Shown: piece by piece, positions 47,101 through 55,182 of the stretch | Numbering within the stretch: position 1 is the first letter of the stretch | How the letters are laid out: every line of letters begins with the position of its first letter | Origin: Paraburkholderia haematera | GTDB taxonomy: Bacteria; Pseudomonadota; Gammaproteobacteria; Burkholderiales; Burkholderiaceae | Length of the DNA stretch: 64,000 bases | Direction: 5' to 3' | Assembly: GCF_905220975.1 (NCBI RefSeq) | Contig: NZ_CAJNBK010000024.1 | Span: 36,636-100,635, forward strand | Position numbers and translations under genes: made by a program | The notes under the pieces: generated by a model | The model's input: the letters and a program-made list of their open reading frames with translations, nothing else | Told to the model about the DNA's origin: nothing | Databases searched by the model: none

Positions 47101-47357
47101 CTTCGGTGTCGGTGTTCTGGACGGTCTGCGCGCTGGCCATGATGATCTGGGCGACCCGCCGGGCCAGCCGGATCTTCTGGTTTATCGGCGGGGGCCTGCT
47201 GGCGGTCACCGTCGTCAAGCTATTCCTGTTCGACCTGTCGCATGTGACCGGTATCGAGCGGATCGTGTCGTTCATCGGTATCGGCCTGATGTTGCTGCTG
47301 ATCGGCTACTTCTCGCCGTTGCCGCCCAAGGCAGTAGTTCTGGAAACTGAGCAATGA
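44115..47357 (+). CDS. DUF2339 multi-pass membrane protein
   Basis: The protein has 1080 residues. The N-terminal segment (residues 5-40) is hydrophobic, then a coiled coil (VERLEREIAVLRGEIHELR) and a Pro/Ser-rich linker, and from about residue 180 more than twenty hydrophobic segments fill the rest. Conserved features include FFGGNTVVRVGIIVLFFGIAFLL near the start of the membrane part and repeated HH motifs (RTLHHHFH, RTLHHWIG). The stop overlaps the start of a DUF3999 gene (ATGA). The function of this pair is not established. Confidence 0.9.
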   Translation: MSVIFALIGALVGMLAAFSNDFSIGLGALTGGVAGLALARLLQNRSRGAANEPARKPAAPNNWTPPGSSSGDLAGRVERLEREIAVLRGEIHELRAGVIGASATGSVAGEPASSEPRSSSALNAQPSSPIAVSPPLPTEPPPARPPSAPLPPPASPRGPGLVERLFKRGRDWFFGGNTVVRVGIIVLFFGIAFLLKYAADNSLLPIEFRLAGVALAAAVLLGLGWRIGERRGAYGLILQGGGVGALYLTVFAATRLYHLLPAGAALPLLIAICGLSAFLAVRQNASSLAFMGSAGGFLAPVLLSTGGGNHVMLFSYYVLLNAGIFAIAWFKAWRPLNLLGFVFTFSIGVVWGVTAYRPELLASTEPFLILFFLMYVGIALLYAVRREVALKHYVDGTLVFGTPLVVIGLQAALMKGTEFGLAWSAAALAAFYLVIAGWLGRRRACLGMMFEAMLALAVIFATLAVPLAFTGPTTSATWAIEGAAITWLAVRQRRLTAFGFGLLMQLAAAGAYSVGTLTQFDGAHAWPVLNGAYIATVLIAAAGVFTGWRLHGRSEAGAWHAWIPQIGLVASVWGLLWWVCGGLHEIHAYAQTHLAYDRDRFETAVVALFAVLTAWLAHGAQRTLRWPLAELPALALVPVLALLTLSLFRLSMAPVSGYGWLVCAVVAVSAYGLLWRQQRDVGDRVLAALHVPMFWTAGALCALEGYWGLRAYVPEGAWSWSAWAYGFGILLLLVAGVGHRLRWPVARFEPAYQVWGAAPLAALLWAWSIASVTSDGSAAPLFWLPILNPLDVAQILAIIACTVWLRRLRALGVHWHPRAFDYAVLATLFIWFNALLLRTLHHHFHAAYDVESVLASFNFQQVFLVGWSAFAFAGLWLARRDSIVRLCAIASTPLVLVMWVWTFYANLTQDGGAWARLPLLNPLDLVQAVIFALASLWFVRINRLGVPVGEYRVPLQVAVGVTGFIWLNAMLLRTLHHWIGLPYRLDTMSHSMLVQASVSVFWTVCALAMMIWATRRASRIFWFIGGGLLAVTVVKLFLFDLSHVTGIERIVSFIGIGLMLLLIGYFSPLPPKAVVLETEQ

Positions 47358-48886
47358 AGCGTGTCTTGATCGTGACAGGGTGGTGTCTTGCTTTATCGAC
47401 CGTGTGGGTGTCGACGCCGGGCGTCGCGGCCGATCGGTTCGCGCAGCGCTTTGCACTCGAATTCGAGAGCGGCGCCGCCTACTACAGCGTGACGCTGCCG
47501 GCTGCCGTCTACGCCGCCAGTCAGCGTGCCGATCTCGGCGACGTGCGCGTGTTCAATGGCGCCGGAGAACCGGTGCCATATTCGCTCGACACGCCGCGCG
47601 AGGCTTCCCGCGCACCGGCCACGCTGCGTCCGGCGCGCTGGTTTCCCTTGCCGTCAGCGGCTCCCGGCAGCACCGGCGCACCACTCGGCGTGACGATTGC
47701 CGCCGACGGGTCGCTGCGTGCGACGTCAGCGCCACCCGACCGCGCGCAACATGACACTGACCTGATCGACGTCGCGCGCGAGACGCGGGGGGAGGCGCGG
47801 GTCGATGCATTGGTCGTCCATGTGCGTGACGACAATTACCAGGGGCGCGTCAGCGTCGAATCGAGCGACGATCTGCGCAACTGGCAACCCGCCGGCGAGG
47901 CGCAATTGCTCAAGGTGAGCTACAACGGCAGCACGCTGAGCCAGGACCGCATCGAGCTCAACGGCAGGCGCGCACGCTACCTGCGTCTGCACTGGCTCGA
48001 CGGCGCGCCGTACGTCGAGTCGATCGATGCTCAGGTGCAGGCGGCCGGCGCCGACAACGCACAGCGCGCGGATACGCAACGGGAATGGCGCGCGGGCATC
48101 GTTGCCCGCCCGGGTCCGAAAGACGGCGAGTATTACTTCGATACCGGTGGGTCTTATCCCGTCGATCGCTTGCGGCTGAATCTGCCGCAGCCGAACACCG
48201 TGGCGCCTGCTGCCGTCTACTCGCGTACGGGATTGGAGGCGGCCTGGAGAGAAGTATCGAGCGCCACGCTGTTCCGGTTGCACAACGGCACGGTGGAGCA
48301 AAGCAATCCATCGCTTGAAATGGCGCCCGACACGGATCGTCAGTGGCGCGTGGTGGTCGACACGCGCAATGGCGGCTTGGGAAGCGGCACGCTGACCGTT
48401 GCCGCAGGCTGGCGCCCGGCGACACTGACCTTCGTCGCGCGTGGGGCCGCGCCTTTCACGCTGGCGGTCGGAAGCGCGTCCGCGGTGTCGTCGGCGGTGA
48501 GCCGGGCCGATCTGCTGATGGGGGCTTCGTCGGTCGCCGTCACGGCGCGGCTGGGCGAGGCGCAGGCCGATGAGCAGGGGGCCGATGCGCAGTCGCGGGC
48601 TAAAGACCCGGATGCGATGCGGCGCTATATGTTGTGGACGGCCTTGCTGCTCGCCGTCGGTTCGCTCGGTGCGATCGCCTGGCGGCTTGCGCGTGGCGCT
48701 CAGCCTCAGGCGGGGGCGCAGGCTGGCGGTGTGGCTGGGGGCGCGGCCGATAGTGGCGGTGGAGCGGGAGGGGCGGGTGGAGCGGCCGGTGATGTGACTG
48801 GCGGGTCAGGCGCGGCAAGCGTTACCGTCACCGCCAAGGACTCAGGCACAGCCGGCGCTGACGGCCAAAGCACCGGAAAGAACTGA
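47354..48886 (+). CDS. DUF3999 family protein
   Basis: The protein has 510 residues. A signal peptide covers about residues 1-26 (likely cleavage at GVAA-DR). The mature part is a long periplasmic beta-rich domain (FALEFESGAAYYSVTLPAAVY). A single membrane segment lies at about 424-445 (LWTALLLAVGSLGAIAWRLA), and the C-terminal 60 residues are a Gly/Ala-rich tail on the cytoplasmic side. The start overlaps the DUF2339 stop by 4 bases, so the two are coupled and probably form a complex. Confidence 0.88.
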   Translation: MKRVLIVTGWCLALSTVWVSTPGVAADRFAQRFALEFESGAAYYSVTLPAAVYAASQRADLGDVRVFNGAGEPVPYSLDTPREASRAPATLRPARWFPLPSAAPGSTGAPLGVTIAADGSLRATSAPPDRAQHDTDLIDVARETRGEARVDALVVHVRDDNYQGRVSVESSDDLRNWQPAGEAQLLKVSYNGSTLSQDRIELNGRRARYLRLHWLDGAPYVESIDAQVQAAGADNAQRADTQREWRAGIVARPGPKDGEYYFDTGGSYPVDRLRLNLPQPNTVAPAAVYSRTGLEAAWREVSSATLFRLHNGTVEQSNPSLEMAPDTDRQWRVVVDTRNGGLGSGTLTVAAGWRPATLTFVARGAAPFTLAVGSASAVSSAVSRADLLMGASSVAVTARLGEAQADEQGADAQSRAKDPDAMRRYMLWTALLLAVGSLGAIAWRLARGAQPQAGAQAGGVAGGAADSGGGAGGAGGAAGDVTGGSGAASVTVTAKDSGTAGADGQSTGKN

Positions 48887-49071
48887 CGTTGGCGCGGGCG
48901 TAATTCGGCGCGGAAGATTGCACGGAACCGCGAGATTGGAGCGCACCGAGAGACCGCACGCTGGCGCCGGATTGCGAAACGAGGAACCGCAGTGCGCGGA
49001 GGATTCGCGCAACGTCAAGGCGCTGCGCAGCACTGTGGGTTGCCTCGCCGCCAGCGGTGGCACGCCGTTGC

Positions 49072-49524
49072 TTACTCCTCGCGTTCCGACATCGTGTTGA
49101 TGATCTTGTCGAGCGCGTGGCCGAACGCGAGCTTTTCCTGTTCGTCGAGGCAGTCGAACAGATCTCCGTTCCACTTACGCGCGATCGGCATCACCTTGCG
49201 ATAGAGCGCGCGGCCCTCAGAGGTCAGCGATACCAGCACGACGCGGCCGTCTTCAGCGCTCGGCTCGCGTTTCACGAGTCCTTGCTTGATCAACGCCTCG
49301 GCTGCACGGCTTGCCTGACTCTTATCGAGGTTGGCATGCCGCGCCAGTTCCATGATCGAAAACGGTCCGAACGAACCTACCGATGCAATCACCCGCGCTT
49401 CGGGGAGTGTCACGCCCAGTTTGTCCTGATAGCGCTCGCCGATGCCACGCTCGGCGAGTTTATTCAGGACATGGAGGCGGTACGTCAGGAACTGTTCGAG
49501 TCCGGTTTTGGCGGAGGCCTTCAT
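49072..49524 (-). CDS. MarR-family transcriptional regulator
   Basis: The protein has 150 residues from ATG 49524 (MKASAKTG). The winged helix-turn-helix is in the middle (FSIMELARHANLDKSQASRAAEALIKQGLVKREPSAEDGR, described in part), with the wing DGRVVLVSLT. It is followed upstream by the glycerate kinase gene on the same strand after 63 bases, so it may regulate it. The effector is unknown. Confidence 0.9.
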   Translation of the reverse strand: MKASAKTGLEQFLTYRLHVLNKLAERGIGERYQDKLGVTLPEARVIASVGSFGPFSIMELARHANLDKSQASRAAEALIKQGLVKREPSAEDGRVVLVSLTSEGRALYRKVMPIARKWNGDLFDCLDEQEKLAFGHALDKIINTMSEREE

Positions 49525-49587
49525 GGTCTTCCCGTGATGAGTGGCGCGGTCGTGGCGCTGTGATTGTTGCCGCAACCGCCCCGCCGG

Positions 49588-50733
49588 TCAACGCGCGCCG
49601 TATTTAAGGCGCGTCAACTGTTCGGCCGCGTCGGCAAGCAAACGCGCCGCGTCGCGAATCGCGACCTCGAGGGTGATCGGCCCGGGCGCCGGCGAGAAGC
49701 AGCCGCTGAAATATTCGGCGAGTCGCGGTAGCGCCGCGGAGTCGACCGCGCCGGAAAGCAGGGTGGCCGGCACGCCCGCTGCCTGCGCATGACGGCAAGC
49801 AATGAACGGCGCCTTGCCATGCAAGGTTTGTACGTCCGAGCGGCCTTCGCCGGTGATCAGCCAGTTCGCGCCTTGAAGCGCCGGGTCCAGACCGATCTGC
49901 CGCGCGACGGTTTCCGCGCCCGGCTCGAACTGCGCGCCCAGCATGTGCAGCGCGAAGCCGAGACCGCCGGCCGCGCCCGCGCCGGGCTGGTCGCGGGCCG
50001 TGCGCCCCAGCGCCGCCTCGAGCAGGTCGGCGAAGCGGGCGAGGGCGGCGTCGATCGGGGCAACCTGTTCCGGCTTCACGCCCTTTTGCGGTCCGAATAC
50101 GGCGGTTGCGCCGTGTTCGCCGGTCAGTGGATTGTCCACGTCCGACATGCCGACGAACTGCGTGTCCGCGAGGCGGGCGTCCAGCTGTGACACGTCGAGG
50201 CGCGTCACACGGGCGAGTTGTTCGGGCGTGGCGTCGAGTTCCTTGTCTTGCGCGTCGAAAAGTTTCAGACCGAGGCCGGCCAGCAAGCCGGCACCGCCGT
50301 CATTCGTGCTGCTGCCGCCGAGCGCGACGAAAAAGCGCCGCACGCCCGCGTCGAGCAGTGCGCGAATCGCTTCGCCCATGCCGCGCGTGCTGCGCGCCTC
50401 GACCGGTACACCCATGCCGACCGGATCGGTAATGCCGACGATTTCCGCTGTTTCGATGATCGCGCTGCCATCCGCAAGCAGGCCCGTCAACGCCTCGCGC
50501 ACTGGCCCGGCCGCGCCGCGCACGCTCAGCTTGCGGCGTTCACCGCCGCTCGTGAGCATGGCGTCGAGTGTGCCTTCGCCGCCGTCGGCCATCGGGCAGA
50601 TGCGCACAGTGGCGTCCGGCCGCGCGCGCTGGATGCCGGACGCAATCGCCTGCGCGACCTGTTCCGCGCTAAGCGAACCTTTGAAGGAATCGGGAGCAAT
50701 GACGACGACAGGCGAGGACGGCAAATTCGGCAT
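49588..50733 (-). CDS. garK: Glycerate 2-kinase
   Basis: The protein has 381 residues of the glycerate kinase type I family, which makes 2-phosphoglycerate from glycerate in the tartronate/glyoxylate route. Conserved segments are IAPDSFKGSLSA at the N-terminus, CPMADGGEGTLDAM, GGSSTNDGGAGLLAGLG, ATAVFGPQKG and TGEGRSDVQTLHGKAP. The MarR gene lies 63 bases downstream on the same strand. The paralogues GarK and GlxK cannot be told apart here. Confidence 0.92.
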   Translation of the reverse strand: MPNLPSSPVVVIAPDSFKGSLSAEQVAQAIASGIQRARPDATVRICPMADGGEGTLDAMLTSGGERRKLSVRGAAGPVREALTGLLADGSAIIETAEIVGITDPVGMGVPVEARSTRGMGEAIRALLDAGVRRFFVALGGSSTNDGGAGLLAGLGLKLFDAQDKELDATPEQLARVTRLDVSQLDARLADTQFVGMSDVDNPLTGEHGATAVFGPQKGVKPEQVAPIDAALARFADLLEAALGRTARDQPGAGAAGGLGFALHMLGAQFEPGAETVARQIGLDPALQGANWLITGEGRSDVQTLHGKAPFIACRHAQAAGVPATLLSGAVDSAALPRLAEYFSGCFSPAPGPITLEVAIRDAARLLADAAEQLTRLKYGAR

Positions 50734-51318
50734 GGTGTCTCTGAATGGTTGGAGTCGTTGCGAGGGCGGGTGAAATGAACTGACGCAGGCGCAGCCCCGA
50801 GCGCGCCCATTAGCTTATCAGCATGGGCGCGCCGACTGAATATGTCGAATGGCATAGCCGGGATTGTCCGCGGGAGGGCCCTCGGGAATCAAGCGTGGCG
50901 AAGCGCGCGACAAGCGCGACGCTGTCGGCGATGCGGGTTTTTCTGGCGGAAGCGGCGCCGGTGAAAGGGACTGTTCAATTGCCGCAAGCAGGCTGGAAGC
51001 CGTCAGAAAATGGGCGCAAGGCAAGTACGAAACAGTCACCAGGCGAGCTGCAAACCGGTAAAAAACAGCGCGGAAAACGGCCCGAACGCCGATAAAAACG
51101 CGCGCAATCTTCGAATCCCGGCTAAGCGCGCAAATAGTTTGCTAAAATATTCGGCTCTTTGGACCCAACCGTGCTGCCGGCGGCCTGCAAGCCCGCGGCG
51201 CAGGCGCGCAATCGATGCTAAACGACGCGAACGCAACATAAGCGACATCGCGCGACATCGACAAGCGGCACGGAGAAGATAACTGATTCGCTCGAATAAT
51301 TTTAGGACGATTGAAGCC
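50734..51318. other. Intergenic region upstream of tig
   Basis: These 585 bases separate the divergent garK and tig. No frame has coding character. The stretch TTTGCTAAAATATTCGG near 51138 is a plausible -10 region for tig. The remaining sequence is GC-rich without clear repeats. Confidence 0.5.
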
Positions 51319-52665
51319 ATGGCTAACGTTGTTGAGAACCTCGGCAAGCTCGAACGCCGCGTAACGATTTCCCTGCCGAAGGACGCCGTGCAGAAGGAAG
51401 TGGACTCGCGTATCCGTCAACTCGCGAAGAATGTGCGCATGCCGGGTTTCCGCCCGGGCAAGGTGCCGCTCAAGATGGTGACGCAACAGTATTCGGGCCA
51501 GGTGGAAGCCGAAGTGCTGAGCGACAAGGTCGGCAAGGAATTTTTCGACATCAGCCGCACCGAAAACCTGCGCGTTGCCGGTCAGCCGAGCTTCGCGCCG
51601 AAGGTCGACGCTACTGAAGGCGACTACGCGTTCGACGCGACGTTCGAGGTGTATCCGGAGGTGAAGCTGGGCGACGTCGCCGTGGCTGAAATCGAACGCA
51701 CCACGACCACCATCAGCGAAGCGGAAATCGACCGCACGCTGGAGATTCTGCGCAAGCAGCGCGTGCACTTCCACGCTCGCGGCGAATCCGGCGAGCACGG
51801 CGACGGCGGCGCGGACACGGCGGCTAAAGACGGCGACCGCGTGACGGTCGACTTCGTCGGCAAGATCGAGGGTGAAGTGTTCCAGGGCGGCAGCGCTGAA
51901 GACTTCGCATTCGTGCTGGGCGAAGGCCGCATGCTGCCGGAATTCGAAAAGGCGGCACTCGGCCTGAAGGTCGGCGAGGCGAAGGAATTCGACCTGGCTT
52001 TCCCGGCTGACTATCACGGCAAGGATGTCGCAGGCAAGACCGCGCAATTCACGATCACGATGAAGAAGATCGAGTGGCCGCACCTGCCGGAAATCGACGC
52101 TGAATTCGCGAAGTCGCTCGGTATCGAAGACGGCGATCTGGTCAAGATGCGCGCTGAGATCAAAGACAATCTCGAACGCGAAGCAAAGCGCCGCACGCAA
52201 GCTATCGTCAAGAACCAGGTCATGGACGCGCTCCTGAAGATTTCGGAACTGGACGTGCCGAACGCGCTGATCGCACAAGATCAGGAACGTCTGGTCGGCA
52301 TGGCGCGTCAGGACCTCGAGCAACGTGGCGTGCCGAATGCCGCTGACGCACCGATCCCGGCTGAAATGTTCAAGGAACAGGCTGAGCGTCGCGTGAAGCT
52401 GGGCCTCGTGCTGGCCGAACTGGTCAAGGCCAATGAGCTGCAAGCCAAGCCGGAGCAGATTCGTGCCGAAGTCGACGAATTCGCGAAAAGCTACGAAGAC
52501 CCGAAGGAAGTCGTCCGCTGGTATTATTCCAATCAGCAACGTCTTGCCGAAATGGAAGCGTACGTCGTTGAAGCCAACGTCGTCGATTTCGTCCTCAGCA
52601 AGGCCAAGGTGACGGACAAGGAAGTAAGCTTCGAAGAACTGGCAAGCGCAACGGCGCAAGCATAA
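51319..52665 (+). CDS. tig: Trigger factor
   Basis: Trigger factor is the ribosome-bound chaperone and prolyl isomerase that meets nascent chains. The protein has 448 residues. The ribosome-binding signature is GFRPGKVPLKMV (about residues 45-56), the FKBP-like isomerase domain covers about 170-260 (DRVTVDFVGKIEGEVFQGG), and the helical C-terminal chaperone arms follow. It precedes clpP and clpX as in most proteobacteria, but with its own terminator. Confidence 0.97.
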   Translation: MANVVENLGKLERRVTISLPKDAVQKEVDSRIRQLAKNVRMPGFRPGKVPLKMVTQQYSGQVEAEVLSDKVGKEFFDISRTENLRVAGQPSFAPKVDATEGDYAFDATFEVYPEVKLGDVAVAEIERTTTTISEAEIDRTLEILRKQRVHFHARGESGEHGDGGADTAAKDGDRVTVDFVGKIEGEVFQGGSAEDFAFVLGEGRMLPEFEKAALGLKVGEAKEFDLAFPADYHGKDVAGKTAQFTITMKKIEWPHLPEIDAEFAKSLGIEDGDLVKMRAEIKDNLEREAKRRTQAIVKNQVMDALLKISELDVPNALIAQDQERLVGMARQDLEQRGVPNAADAPIPAEMFKEQAERRVKLGLVLAELVKANELQAKPEQIRAEVDEFAKSYEDPKEVVRWYYSNQQRLAEMEAYVVEANVVDFVLSKAKVTDKEVSFEELASATAQA

Positions 52666-52675
52666 GCGTCGCTGC

Positions 52676-52721
52676 AACGGCGTGCCGGCTGTCGGAGCGA
52701 CGGCGCGCACGCCGTTTTTTT
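52676..52721 (+). terminator. Terminator after tig
   Basis: AACGGCGTGC and GCACGCCGTT form a 10-base stem followed by a run of seven T. It separates tig from clpP. Confidence 0.88.
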
Positions 52722-52871
52722 GTGCTGTGGAAGTACGTTGCGTTATGCATGGCGCGATTCACGCCGCCTCGCATACCGCGTTCGTACTGATCGCGCACTT
52801 GAATACGGGTTGGTCGGCCACACCTGTCTAGCATCTAATATTTAGAATATCTCCAGACAAGGATCCATTGC

Positions 52872-53525
52872 ATGACCTTTCGCGCCCAAATGCTGGACAC
52901 GTTGACCTCCCAGTCGTCGCGGGATCTCGAAGCGCAGGCGCTCGGACTGGTGCCGATCGTCGTGGAAACGAGCGGCCGCGGCGAGCGCTCGTATGACATC
53001 TATTCGCGCCTGCTGAAGGAACGCATCGTGTTCCTGGTTGGCGAAGTGAACGACCAGACGGCCAATCTCGTCGTCGCGCAGATGTTGTTCCTTGAAAGCG
53101 AAAATCCGGACAAGGACATCAGCTTCTACATCAACAGCCCGGGCGGTTCGGTTTCGGCCGGGATGGCGATCTACGATACGATGCAGTTCATCAAGCCGGA
53201 CGTGTCGACGCTGTGCATGGGCCTCGCGGCCAGCATGGGTGCGTTCCTGCTGGCAGCCGGCGCAAAGGGCAAGCGTTTTGCTTTGCCGAATTCGCGCGTG
53301 ATGATTCACCAGCCGCTGGGCGGCGCGCGCGGTCAAGCGTCGGACATCGAAATCCAGGCGCGTGAGATCCTGTACCTGAAGGAGCGGCTGAATCATCTGC
53401 TTGCGCATCACACCGGCCAACCTGTCGAGCGTATCGCACGCGACACCGACCGGGACAATTTCATGTCCGGCGATGACGCGCAAGCTTATGGTCTGGTTGA
53501 CCAGGTGGCGCACAAGCGTCCTTGA
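52872..53525 (+). CDS. clpP: ATP-dependent Clp protease proteolytic subunit
   Basis: ClpP is the barrel-shaped serine peptidase that works with ClpX and ClpA. The protein has 217 residues. The catalytic Ser is in GLAASMGA, the His in VMIHQPLGG and the Asp in RDTDRDNFMS. The first 20 residues look like a propeptide. clpX follows after 183 bases. Confidence 0.97.
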   Translation: MTFRAQMLDTLTSQSSRDLEAQALGLVPIVVETSGRGERSYDIYSRLLKERIVFLVGEVNDQTANLVVAQMLFLESENPDKDISFYINSPGGSVSAGMAIYDTMQFIKPDVSTLCMGLAASMGAFLLAAGAKGKRFALPNSRVMIHQPLGGARGQASDIEIQAREILYLKERLNHLLAHHTGQPVERIARDTDRDNFMSGDDAQAYGLVDQVAHKRP

Positions 53526-53708
53526 ACTGGTGGGGTCTTGCCCCAAAAAGGGGTGAGGCCTTCATCGGATCGGTTGTGAAATAATCAAGACTCGTCCGAG
53601 CGCCTGCGGCAAACGCCGTCACCTTGGCTCAAGCCCTGCCGCGCCCAAACTGCGTGGCCGGGGCAAACGGCGTATCATGTAATCGAGTGTCCGGAGGCTC
53701 ACACATCT

Positions 53709-54980
53709 ATGGCGGACAAGAAAGGTTCTAACAGCGAAAAGCTGTTGTATTGCTCGTTCTGCGGCAAGAGCCAGCATGAAGTCAAAAAGCTGATTGCAGG
53801 CCCGTCGGTGTTCATCTGTGATGAATGTATCGACCTGTGCAACGAAATCATTCGCGATGAGGCTGCAGGCGCGGGCATTGAGGCGGGATTGTCCAAGTCC
53901 GATCTGCCGAGCCCGCAGGAAATCCGTGAGATCCTCGACCAGTACGTGATCGGTCAGGAGCGCGCGAAGAAGATTCTCGCAGTCGCGGTGTACAACCACT
54001 ACAAGCGTCTCAAGCACCTCGACAAGAAAGACGAGATCGAGCTGTCCAAGAGCAACATTCTGCTGATCGGTCCGACCGGTTCCGGCAAGACCTTGCTCGC
54101 GCAGACGCTCGCACGTCTTCTGAACGTCCCGTTCGTCATTGCCGATGCGACAACGCTGACGGAAGCCGGCTACGTCGGTGAAGACGTCGAGAACATCATC
54201 CAGAAGCTGCTGCAGAACTGCAATTACGAAGTCGACAAGGCCCAGCGCGGCATTGTCTACATCGACGAAATCGACAAGATCAGCCGCAAGTCCGATAACC
54301 CTTCGATCACCCGCGATGTGTCGGGCGAAGGCGTGCAACAGGCCTTGCTGAAGCTGGTTGAAGGCACGATGGCGTCGGTGCCGCCGCAGGGTGGCCGTAA
54401 GCATCCGAATCAGGACTTCATCCAGGTCGACACCACCAATATTCTGTTCATTTGCGGTGGCGCATTCGACGGCCTCGAGAAGGTCATCGTCGACCGTACC
54501 GAGAAGACCGGTATCGGCTTCGGCGCAAGCGTGAAGAGCAAGCAGGACCGCGACGCCGGCGAAGTGCTGCGCGAAGTGGAGCCGGAAGATCTGATCAAGT
54601 TCGGTCTGATTCCTGAGCTGATCGGCCGCCTGCCGGTGGTGGCTACGCTCGGCAAGCTCGATGAAGTGGCCTTGATGAAGATCCTCGTCGAACCGAAGAA
54701 CGCCTTGGTGAAGCAATACCACAAGCTGTTCAACATGGAACGCGTCGAGCTCGAAATTCGCCCGGCTGCATTGCAGGCTGTTGCGCGTAAGGCGATCCGT
54801 CGCAAGACGGGTGCCCGGGGTCTGCGTTCGATCCTCGAACAGGCGTTGCTTGATGTGATGTATGACCTGCCGCAAATGAAAGGTGTTAGCAAGGTCATCA
54901 TCGACGACAACGTGATTGACGGTGACGGCAAGCCGCTGCTGATCTACGAAGACGCGCCCAAAGTGGCGGGTTCGAACTGA
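53709..54980 (+). CDS. clpX: ATP-dependent Clp protease ATP-binding subunit
   Basis: ClpX unfolds tagged proteins and feeds them to ClpP. The protein has 423 residues. The N-terminal zinc domain has CSFC and CDEC Cys pairs, Walker A is GPTGSGKT, Walker B is VYIDEID, and GLIPELIGRLP with the sensor Arg follows. The IGF-type ClpP-binding loop is in ...EKTGIGFGASV. A strong bidirectional hairpin terminator lies just after the stop. Confidence 0.98.
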   Translation: MADKKGSNSEKLLYCSFCGKSQHEVKKLIAGPSVFICDECIDLCNEIIRDEAAGAGIEAGLSKSDLPSPQEIREILDQYVIGQERAKKILAVAVYNHYKRLKHLDKKDEIELSKSNILLIGPTGSGKTLLAQTLARLLNVPFVIADATTLTEAGYVGEDVENIIQKLLQNCNYEVDKAQRGIVYIDEIDKISRKSDNPSITRDVSGEGVQQALLKLVEGTMASVPPQGGRKHPNQDFIQVDTTNILFICGGAFDGLEKVIVDRTEKTGIGFGASVKSKQDRDAGEVLREVEPEDLIKFGLIPELIGRLPVVATLGKLDEVALMKILVEPKNALVKQYHKLFNMERVELEIRPAALQAVARKAIRRKTGARGLRSILEQALLDVMYDLPQMKGVSKVIIDDNVIDGDGKPLLIYEDAPKVAGSN

Positions 54981-54998
54981 TCGGCTTTCGGGTACTGC

Positions 54999-55035
54999 AA
55001 AAAAAGCCGTTCATGGCGACGTGAACGGCTTTTTT
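54999..55035 (+). terminator. Terminator after clpX
   Basis: AAAAAAGCCGTTCA and TGAACGGCTTTTTT form a 14-base perfect stem with a 9-base loop. Confidence 0.95.
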
Positions 55036-55071
55036 CGTTTATCGTGTGGTCAGGATGGTTGTTTTCACTAT

Positions 55072-55104
55072 GGAGTCACTGAACCTTCGGAGTCACTGAA
55101 CTTT
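55072..55104 (+). repeat. Two tandem copies of a 16-base sequence upstream of lon
   Basis: GGAGTCACTGAACCTT at 55072 and GGAGTCACTGAACTTT at 55089 are direct repeats 17 bases apart, ending about 80 bases before the lon start. Tandem sites at this spacing are often binding sites, but a simple duplication is equally possible. Confidence 0.6.
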
Positions 55105-55182
55105 TCCCACACGCGGAGGCTTGCAATCTTTTCTGCTGGCCTCACCTATCGAACGAACTGATTCCACTCATGGGGAAATGAA

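Noticed and set aside
50823..51282. Short overlapping frames upstream of tig
   Set aside because: They are short, lack ribosome sites and show no protein-like character. The region looks like a leader and promoter.
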